Below, one piece after another: positions 1-5,410 of a DNA stretch of 6,813 nt; the stretch's first letter is position 1; every line of letters starts with the position of its first letter. Origin of the DNA: CAZUVM01 sp964623885. Its GTDB lineage: Bacteria > Verrucomicrobiota > Verrucomicrobiia > Limisphaerales > UBA8199. Position numbers and translations under genes: made by a program. The DNA lies in contig CAZUVM010000136.1 of NCBI GenBank assembly GCA_964623885.1, forward strand, positions 1-6,813. Direction: 5' to 3'. The notes beneath the pieces were generated by a model, which saw only the letters and a program-made list of their open reading frames with translations, ran no database searches and was not told the origin of the DNA.

Positions 1-3000
1 AAGATATTGGGCGGTAAGACATACTTCTTCATTAATTACGAAGGCTTTCGTTATCCGAATGCCACCACCTTCGAAAGATCATACCCGACCGAGGCATTAC
101 GCGCGGGCGTGATTCAGGTACAGAACGGAACTTCGGCAGTTACTTACCAGGGGGTCAATTATGCCGCGGGAGCTTTCATACCCTATAACCTGAATCCGTT
201 TCCGGTGACGGTGAAAGTTGGCAATGGTACGACAGCACCGTACCAGACCGTCACACTGCAGCCGGCGACCTGCCCGGGAGGACAGTGCGATCCTCGTGGC
301 ATTGGTCTGAACCCGGTGGTGAACAACCTTTGGAAAAAGTTTCTGCCCTTACCAAACGACCCGCTGGCGGGTGATGGATACAATACCCAGGGGTATCTGG
401 GAACCATTAGACTCCCGCTCGTCTCCGACAACTATGTGGGCCGGATCGATCATGATTTTGGCGCCAAGAATCGCTTCTTTGCATCTTTCCGCGCCTTCAA
501 GCTGCTCAATACCACTAGTAATCAGGTGGACGTGGGCGGCATACTCCCTGGCGGAACCTTTGGGCAATACAATGCCTCGGCGCCGCGGCCACAGCTTGGC
601 GAGATATTGGTCTTCGGAGTCACCAGCACGCTCAGCTCGCGTGTGACTAATGACTTGCGTCTTAGCTATCTCTATAACTGGTGGCAGTGGTCCACGCAGG
701 GCGGCCCTCCGCAGATCCCTGGCTTGGGCGGAGCGCTTGAGATTGCTCCAGGGAACGCTCAGACAGCGGAATCCACCGGCGCGCTTATCCCCTATAACGT
801 CAACTCGCAAAGCGTTCGGCAACGAGTCTGGGACGGTCAGGACAAGATGCTTCGTGACGACGTTACCTGGGTTAAGGGGAACCACCTGTTCCAGTTTGGT
901 GGGCAGTATCAGAACAATTACAACTTTCACATTCGCAGTGACAACGGCGTGGGAGTCAATAACCAGATCACCTACCAGATCGGCAGAAATGCCATAGACT
1001 GGTCATCTACGACCGGTGGTTTGCCCTGGATCCCGAGTGTCGTTTCATCCGCGCAGCGAAACGCATACGCAAATCTGGCGTCAGAGGTTTTTGGCATGGT
1101 GGGTCTGCCCCAGGTCGCCTATACGCGCGCAGGTTCAGATCTTTCCTTGCAACCGGTGGGCAGCTTTGCATTCGACCAGTCAACCATCAAGTTCTATAAC
1201 CTGTACGGCAGCGACACGTGGCGGTTGAAACCAAATGTGACCGTTAGCTACGGTCTCGGATACGCCTACGAAACGCCTCCCGTCGAGAAAAACGGAAAGC
1301 AAGTCGCCCTCGTGTACCAGGACGGGACCATCGTCGATACGGCCGATTATTTGGCCAAGCGAAAAGCCGCGGCGCTCGCTGGCCAGGTCTATAACCCGGT
1401 CCTCGGGTTTGAAACTACGGCCGCTCTGAAGAAGAAATATCCATACAATCCCTTCAAGGCGGGATTCAGCCCGCGTTTCTCCGTAGCCTGGACTCCGAAC
1501 TATAAATCGGGGCTCATGGGCAAGCTGGTGGGAGAAGGGAAGACAGTCTTGCGCGGTGGCTATGGCCGCATTTACGGCCGCTTAAATGGCGTGAACCTGG
1601 TTCTGGTTCCGTTGCTCGGGGTTGGGTTGCTGCAATCCGTTAGCTGCGCCAACAACCTCATGAACGGCACCTGCTCTTCGGGCCTGGTCAACCCCGCCAA
1701 CGTATTTCGGATTGGGGTTGATGGTCTAACAGCACCGCTGCCGGCGGCATCGCAAACGCTGCCACAACCTTTCTTTACAGGCGGTCTCAACCCCATAGCT
1801 CAGGACGCTACAGTCCTGGACTTAAACTACAAACCCGAGAAAACGGACAACGTCAACTTCACCATCCAGCGCCAACTCGGCAGGCACGCGCAACTCGAGG
1901 TTGGCTATATGGGGCGAAGGATCAGGAACGTCTTTCAGGAGGTTAATATTGATGCCGTTCCGTACATGACGACGCTGGGCGGCCAGACCTTTGCCCAAGC
2001 CTTCGCGAACACATATTTCGCGCTGGCAGCAGGGACGGCTCCGAGTGCTATCGCGCCTCAGCAGTTCTTTGAAACGGCTCTGGGAGGACCGAGTTCGGTC
2101 TTCTGCAGGACTGCCAATAACTGTACGGCGGCGGTAGCCGCCTCGCAGGGATCAAATATTCTGAACACCAATGCGTCCAGTGTTTGGCAAGCCCTTAATA
2201 ACGCTAACGGTTGGATCCTGGGCCGGACGATGATCGACGCCCCGCTCATTGGGGGTCCCACCAATTGCGTAACCGGTTGCGCCGGGCAGGGGACGACCAT
2301 CAACGAAACCACCAGTTCAGGGTTCTCAAACTACAACGCGATGTTCATTACCCTGAACATTCGCGATTGGCATGGCCTATCAGGCATCACCAATTTCACC
2401 TGGGGTCGGGCACTGGGTACGGCTGAAATCGGCCAGTACAACAGCTCCAATACCACTCTGGATCCCTGGAACAACGCTGCCGATTACGGCCTGCAGAATT
2501 TCGATGTCAAGGTGCTTTTCAATTCGGGCTTAGCCTATCAACCCAGGTCTCTGTTCGGATGGGGCGATTTTAGGAGCAAGAAAGGTATCGTCGGCCATCT
2601 GATCAACGATTGGACGATCGCTCCGTTCTTCACGTTCCAAAGTGGTCCCGGGGCGTTTGTAGGCACTAGTTCGGTAGGAACGTTCGGCTCAGTCACTTCT
2701 CCTGGCGGCGATAGTGTTGCCTCCGAGGGCGCGGTGGCCGCGAGGCCGTTCACGGGCGGAACCTCTTTGCACTATGGAGTTGCCGGCTCGAACGGCGTCG
2801 GCACCAACAACGTGGGGCAGTTGAACATGTTTGCCGACCCGGCAAGCATCATTACGGAATTCCGCAGATGTATCCTCGGCTCCGACACCAGTTGCGGAGG
2901 CTATTACAATTTGCGGGCACCCATGATTTGGAACATGGATCTGGGGATTACGAAAGACTTCAAGTTTGGGGAACGGGTCACCTTGAGGACCAGCCTTCAG

Positions 3001-3135
3001 TTCACAAACGTCTTTAACCACTTTGCCCCGGGCAGTCCGGCTTTGAATATTACTTCACCGTCGACGTTTGGCCGGATCACAGGTCAGGCCACTTCGCCAC
3101 GGCAGACCGAATTTGGTATGCGACTAAGCTTTTAA
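1..3135 (+). CDS. Oar-like TonB-dependent outer-membrane receptor, C-terminal beta-barrel part (5' end outside window)
   Basis: The frame is open from base 1, so the TTG at base 7 is not the real start; about 1044 residues and the TAA stop are visible. Early in the visible part is the segment KTYFFINYEGFR (residues 6-17), which in acidobacterial Oar-like receptors comes just after the plug. Then follow barrel strands typical of the family: NYVGRIDHDF (bases ~430-460), a GNHLFQFGGQY strand (~877-910), NLYGSDTWRLKPNVTVSYGLGY (split here as NLYGSDTW and VTVSYGLGY, ~1198-1265), KTVLRGGYGRIYGR (~1540-1582) and, near the end, TNVFNHFAPG. The protein ends in MRLSF; a terminal Phe is the usual barrel-assembly signal. 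Family members import bulky ligands across the outer membrane using TonB energy, or serve in surface functions; the ligand here cannot be told. Signal peptide, carboxypeptidase-regulatory-like domain and plug must lie upstream. All ten cysteines form five close pairs. A strong terminator follows, so this is probably the last gene of its transcript. Confidence 0.93.
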   Translation, partial: KILGGKTYFFINYEGFRYPNATTFERSYPTEALRAGVIQVQNGTSAVTYQGVNYAAGAFIPYNLNPFPVTVKVGNGTTAPYQTVTLQPATCPGGQCDPRGIGLNPVVNNLWKKFLPLPNDPLAGDGYNTQGYLGTIRLPLVSDNYVGRIDHDFGAKNRFFASFRAFKLLNTTSNQVDVGGILPGGTFGQYNASAPRPQLGEILVFGVTSTLSSRVTNDLRLSYLYNWWQWSTQGGPPQIPGLGGALEIAPGNAQTAESTGALIPYNVNSQSVRQRVWDGQDKMLRDDVTWVKGNHLFQFGGQYQNNYNFHIRSDNGVGVNNQITYQIGRNAIDWSSTTGGLPWIPSVVSSAQRNAYANLASEVFGMVGLPQVAYTRAGSDLSLQPVGSFAFDQSTIKFYNLYGSDTWRLKPNVTVSYGLGYAYETPPVEKNGKQVALVYQDGTIVDTADYLAKRKAAALAGQVYNPVLGFETTAALKKKYPYNPFKAGFSPRFSVAWTPNYKSGLMGKLVGEGKTVLRGGYGRIYGRLNGVNLVLVPLLGVGLLQSVSCANNLMNGTCSSGLVNPANVFRIGVDGLTAPLPAASQTLPQPFFTGGLNPIAQDATVLDLNYKPEKTDNVNFTIQRQLGRHAQLEVGYMGRRIRNVFQEVNIDAVPYMTTLGGQTFAQAFANTYFALAAGTAPSAIAPQQFFETALGGPSSVFCRTANNCTAAVAASQGSNILNTNASSVWQALNNANGWILGRTMIDAPLIGGPTNCVTGCAGQGTTINETTSSGFSNYNAMFITLNIRDWHGLSGITNFTWGRALGTAEIGQYNSSNTTLDPWNNAADYGLQNFDVKVLFNSGLAYQPRSLFGWGDFRSKKGIVGHLINDWTIAPFFTFQSGPGAFVGTSSVGTFGSVTSPGGDSVASEGAVAARPFTGGTSLHYGVAGSNGVGTNNVGQLNMFADPASIITEFRRCILGSDTSCGGYYNLRAPMIWNMDLGITKDFKFGERVTLRTSLQFTNVFNHFAPGSPALNITSPSTFGRITGQATSPRQTEFGMRLSF

Positions 3136-3147
3136 CCACAAACCGTC

Positions 3148-3172
3148 ACGGGGCTGAATAATTCAGCCCCGT
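3148..3172 (+). terminator. Perfect 12-bp inverted repeat just after the receptor gene (possible first terminator hairpin)
   Basis: Bases 3148-3159 (ACGGGGCTGAAT) and 3161-3172 are exact reverse complements around a single base, starting 12 bases after the receptor stop codon. As RNA this would fold with a small AU loop and a GC-rich lower stem. Only AATTTC follows, not a real U-tract, so on its own it is a weak intrinsic terminator. It could protect the mRNA 3' end or pause polymerase ahead of the better terminator eight bases downstream. A palindromic protein-binding site is an alternative. Confidence 0.55.
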
Positions 3173-3179
3173 AATTTCG

Positions 3180-3221
3180 CAGACGCCACGGGTGGAAAAA
3201 TCCGTGGCGTCTGTCTTTTTT
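3180..3221 (+). terminator. Rho-independent terminator of the receptor gene
   Basis: A perfect 12-bp GC-rich stem is formed by CAGACGCCACGG (3180-3191) and CCGTGGCGTCTG (3202-3213), with a 10-base loop (3192-3201). It is followed directly by TCTTTTTT (3214-3221). This is the classic intrinsic terminator layout for + strand transcripts and lies 45 bases beyond the receptor stop codon. Confidence 0.88.
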
Positions 3222-3316
3222 GGCAGCAGGCTGGCAGTGGGCCGACAGAGTTGGAAAAAGAGATGGTTGATGACGCGCTTATCGCGTGGCGCTGTGTTTT
3301 CGTATGTCGCGAGCTA

Positions 3317-3410
3317 CAAATTTGGAGTCCGCCGGCTTGACGTCGCTCTTTACATGGCTATGGCAACCCAGAGAAGGAAAGCGGCGTCAAGCCACCGCAC
3401 TCCAAATTAG
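3317..3410. repeat. Large imperfect palindrome, probable dispersed REP/MITE-like intergenic repeat
   Basis: Arm 3319-3350 and arm 3377-3408 are inverted copies that agree at 26 of 32 positions; the outer 24 bases agree at 21. Both carry AATTTGGAGT at the outer edge and GGCTTGACG further in. The 26-base centre (3351-3376) shows no symmetry. A TTTTT run at 3411-3415 follows, so it may also help end + strand transcription; on the minus strand there is no good U-tract, although the palindrome begins 17 bases after the stop of the minus-strand gene. From memory, GGAGTGCGG...CTTGACGCCGC palindromes recur between genes in acidobacterial and similar soil genomes; that is recollection, not a search result. 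There is no transposase ORF, so if mobile it is non-autonomous. Confidence 0.65.
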
Positions 3411-3425
3411 TTTTTCAGCAGTCCA

Positions 3426-4172
3426 CTAGATCTCGCCGCCAACTACCGATTGGTTGGCGTGTTTTCTTTTCACTCGGGGGTTGCTGTTCCTGAGGAGATC
3501 ACATACGCCTTCGCGACCCTGGGGATTCTTCCAGACAGAACCATCTGCATACAGGATGCATTGAATCACCGCTCGCTCGCTGTGGTTTTGGGGCTCACTC
3601 TTGGTCGAATCAGGACTTGCTACGACTCTAACTGGCGGCGAGCGCAATTGCGCTTGAAGCAGAGAGACTTTGGTCGACGCGATTCGCGCATAACTCAAGA
3701 ACTGATGCCGACCCATCTCTTTGTCGCTCTTTGGATCAATGAAAAGATAATCCCAGGCGATCCCTTCAATCATCTTGGCCCCGTCATTCTTTATCCTCAG
3801 CGAATAAACGTAGAAGATGGGCAGTCGGCCGGGAGTCGCGGGAAACGTGACACTTGAATTCGAAGGGGAAGCCCGGTTTCCTATCGGACCGCCTGCACGC
3901 GGAGCGTCTGACACCGCGGTAGTCGTTGGACCCGAACTCCTCGTCGTTGGATCACTAAAGGTGGTGCCCGTGGGAATAACCGAAGGATCGAAATTGTTTG
4001 GAAGTCTGACTTGTTTCTCCCAGTGAAGTTTTAGAATTTGAATATCTGGAGCAGTGTTGACACCTTGAGGCGCCTGCGCGCGTGATTTCCCGGCGGCGCT
4101 CAAACACACGAACAAAACCAGGCATGCATAGCTGAGCCACAGGGTTGTCTTACTGGAATGCATGGCCCGCAA
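3426..4172 (-). CDS. Secreted protein of unknown function with an Ig-like C-terminal region
   Basis: 248 residues if the TTG at 4172 is the start, 245 if the ATG at 4163 is. The TTG is preferred because an AAAGGA ribosome site sits 5 bases before it, against 14 for the ATG. Residues ~10-34 form a signal peptide: a hydrophobic core (LWLSYACLVLFVCLSAA), then a SRAQA cleavage site after A34. There is no lipobox. Residues ~62-115 are rich in Ser, Thr, Pro and Gly and probably disordered. Residues ~118-180 (FYVYSLRIKNDGAKMIEGIAWDY at the start, split here at FYVYSLRIKND / GAKMIEGIAWDY) look like beta strands of an Ig-like fold contrasting bodily and environmental ends. A second segment, YADGSVWKNP (208-217), lies between C205 and C224, which could form a disulfide. 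I recall similar IKN...WDY...YADGSVW proteins annotated as hypothetical in Acidobacteriota. It lies 51 bases downstream of the metalloprotease gene and is probably co-transcribed. The biochemical role is unknown. Confidence 0.8.
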   Translation of the reverse strand: MRAMHSSKTTLWLSYACLVLFVCLSAAGKSRAQAPQGVNTAPDIQILKLHWEKQVRLPNNFDPSVIPTGTTFSDPTTRSSGPTTTAVSDAPRAGGPIGNRASPSNSSVTFPATPGRLPIFYVYSLRIKNDGAKMIEGIAWDYLFIDPKSDKEMGRHQFLSYARIASTKVSLLQAQLRSPPVRVVASPDSTKSEPQNHSERAVIQCILYADGSVWKNPQGREGVCDLLRNSNPRVKRKHANQSVVGGEI

Positions 4173-4177
4173 AAAGA

Positions 4178-4183
4178 TCCTTT
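4178..4183 (-). promoter_or_regulatory. Ribosome binding site favouring the TTG start at 4172
   Basis: On the minus strand these bases read AAAGGA, five bases before TTG (4172-4170). The in-frame ATG at 4163-4161 would have a 14-base spacing, longer than usual. Both starts leave the signal peptide intact, so the choice changes only three residues. Confidence 0.45.
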
Positions 4184-4223
4184 AACTGCTTCGGGCACCG
4201 GACCTTAGCAGATCAAAGCAGCC

Positions 4224-5072
4224 TTATCGCCAGCCACAGGTATAAATCGCACCCTGCTCCTTGGCGATCTCGTTGAAGCGTTGCTCGTAGTCTCTGGCGT
4301 ACTCGTCGACCGCCCGTTTAATCTTCGCGAACAGCCGGCAATGGAATTTTTCTTTCTCCACGCGATCGCGCAAAAAAAGCATGGCGTTGGCTTCGCCCCA
4401 GTATTCGCGATCCTCCCAAATCTGGACCGGATTGCCGCCCATCTTCTGGGCCATCTCAACCAGCCGCGGATCATTCACGTTGTAGCCATTGCTCAGGAAA
4501 ATCTTGTTGTAGCTCGGGACCAGCTTCACCTGCAAATTATAGAGGTCCTGCGGCGTAGACGATATCTTCATTACGTGCCCGAACTCATGCGCGATTTTTG
4601 TGGCCGCCAGGACGCTGCCGCCGATTAGTTGTTTTGTTTCAAACGGCTCGAGCGCATTCATCACCGGATAATAAACGGCGCTGGGATAACCCTCGTCGAT
4701 ACGTTCGCCGAGCACAATCGTCGCCGCGATCAATTCACCTTTGTCGTTCCACTTGTAGCCACCGGTGCCGGCGCCTTCAGAGTGTTTTCCTCCGATGGTA
4801 ATGGTTAACATAAGGCGCGGGTGATGTGTGTACATGTCCCATTGGGCCTTGCCGATATCGGTCGAAAGGAATTCTGCTTTCCATTCCTCATACCGGCGCT
4901 GATATTTGGCAGGAATCACCTCGCGCAGAGACCCGGAGTCAGTGCCGGGTACGATGGCTGGTGCAACTGCCGGGGTGTTGTTCCGTCCGCCTTTAGCGAT
5001 GACTACAGTGCTTATCGTCAAGAGACAAATGAGGCTGATCAGAAGTCGCGTTTGTCTACGGGCATTCATCAT
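4224..5072 (-). CDS. Secreted zincin-like metalloprotease candidate (HEFGH motif)
   Basis: 282 residues from ATG 5072; a second ATG follows at once at 5069. Residues 1-26 are a signal peptide: positive N-terminus (NARRQTR), hydrophobic LLISLICLLTISTVV, likely cleavage after IA at residue 26. The mature protein is predicted to be periplasmic or secreted. Residues 160-167 read IAHEFGHV, an HExxH zinc site with H162 and H166 as ligands and E163 as the general base. A further segment, YWGEANAMLFLRDR (224-237), resembles the EANxF helix that gives the third Glu ligand in ImmA/IrrE-type and other gluzincins, making E227 the best candidate; this is inference. C245 and C279 may form a disulfide. The N-terminal ~130 residues contain a beta-rich stretch (RLMLTITIGGKH, YKWNDKGELIAATIVLGE) without a family I recognise. 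Substrate unknown. The gene has a strong ribosome site and its own promoter, and is followed after 51 bases by another secreted-protein gene. An inactive or structural zincin is possible but the motif is intact. Confidence 0.85.
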   Translation of the reverse strand: MMNARRQTRLLISLICLLTISTVVIAKGGRNNTPAVAPAIVPGTDSGSLREVIPAKYQRRYEEWKAEFLSTDIGKAQWDMYTHHPRLMLTITIGGKHSEGAGTGGYKWNDKGELIAATIVLGERIDEGYPSAVYYPVMNALEPFETKQLIGGSVLAATKIAHEFGHVMKISSTPQDLYNLQVKLVPSYNKIFLSNGYNVNDPRLVEMAQKMGGNPVQIWEDREYWGEANAMLFLRDRVEKEKFHCRLFAKIKRAVDEYARDYEQRFNEIAKEQGAIYTCGWR

Positions 5073-5076
5073 TCTT

Positions 5077-5083
5077 CCTCCTT
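5077..5083 (-). promoter_or_regulatory. Strong Shine-Dalgarno site of the metalloprotease gene
   Basis: The minus strand reads AAGGAGG, a full match to the anti-Shine-Dalgarno sequence, followed by AAGA and then ATGATG. Spacing is 4 bases to the first ATG and 7 to the second, so the second (5069) may be the one mainly used; the protein differs by one Met only. Confidence 0.8.
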
Positions 5084-5114
5084 GATGTCGAATTGCACGA
5101 GGGTGGCTCGATGA

Positions 5115-5143
5115 CTTTTAAACTAAGTCGCTTACGGAGTCAA
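5115..5143 (-). promoter_or_regulatory. Sigma70-like promoter for the metalloprotease and downstream gene
   Basis: On the minus strand TTGACT (5143-5138; five of six to TTGACA) and TAAAAG (5120-5115; four of six to TATAAT) are separated by exactly 17 bases. Initiation would fall near 5108, giving a leader of about 35 bases to the ATG at 5072. The -10 element overlaps a T/A-rich stretch, so the exact hexamer could shift by one or two bases. Predicted from sequence only. Confidence 0.5.
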
Positions 5144-5410
5144 TAATTAGGACGAAACCTAAAAGTGTTAATTTTGTCGCGAGGGCTCTTGCGCTTCACC
5201 GGCCGGAAGCTCGCGAGCAGCTTGCATATGTCCGGCAGCGGAGCGTCGGCTACAGCCAATTGATCTAACCTGTCGAGCAAAAGCCGTGCATGGTTCGAAG
5301 GCGATCCCCCTGAAATAAAAGAGTTACTATACTCCTGGTTGGTAGACAAGGAAATAGTGAAGATCACTTAAGAGGTGGCACGCGCTTTCGCTCGTGATGA
5401 TCGCGCGTTC
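5144..5410. other. Intergenic stretch without a convincing gene
   Basis: Together with the leader at 5073-5143 this makes a 338-base gap between two minus-strand genes. The minus strand carries a 75-codon open frame (5367-5140) that starts with GTG, has no Shine-Dalgarno site (TGCCACCTCTTAA precedes it) and ends inside the promoter of the next gene. Its product, with segments such as ARLLLDRLDQLAVADAPLP and ICKLLASFRPVKRK, matches no family I know; it could be a gene remnant or chance. Short palindromes occur at 5199-5206 (CCGGCCGG) and 5209-5218 (GCTCGCGAGC). A 6-bp stem with a 17-base loop (5380-5385 with 5403-5408) follows the upstream gene but lacks a U-tract. No riboswitch or RNA gene is recognised. 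Confidence 0.5.

Noticed and set aside
349..930. 193-codon minus-strand open frame within the receptor gene
   Set aside because: Antisense shadow of a long, clearly coding + strand frame; its product has no signal peptide, motif or ribosome site that would support it.
3273..3300. ACGCG...CGCGT hairpin followed later by TTTT
   Set aside because: Five-bp stem, and the T run is over ten bases away; expected by chance in GC-rich sequence.
3192..3410. 72-codon + strand open frame in the intergenic region
   Set aside because: It starts inside the loop of the terminator hairpin and runs through the palindromic repeat; its C-terminal half is simply the translated repeat. There is no ribosome site.
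3450..3857. 135-codon + strand open frame opposite the secreted hypothetical protein
   Set aside because: The minus-strand frame has a signal peptide, a ribosome site and sensible domain-like segments; the + strand frame has none.
4186..4221. CTGCTT...AAGCAG inverted repeat between the two secreted-protein genes
   Set aside because: Only 6 bp with a 24-base loop and no U-tract; not enough for a terminator or operator call.
5140..5367. 75-codon minus-strand open frame as a real gene
   Set aside because: GTG start without Shine-Dalgarno sequence, no recognisable family, and overlap with the promoter of the next gene. Kept only as a note in the intergenic entry.
5380..5408. Possible terminator after the fusion gene (ACGCGC/GCGCGT)
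   Set aside because: Six-bp stem with a 17-base loop and no U-tract on the minus strand; too weak to call.
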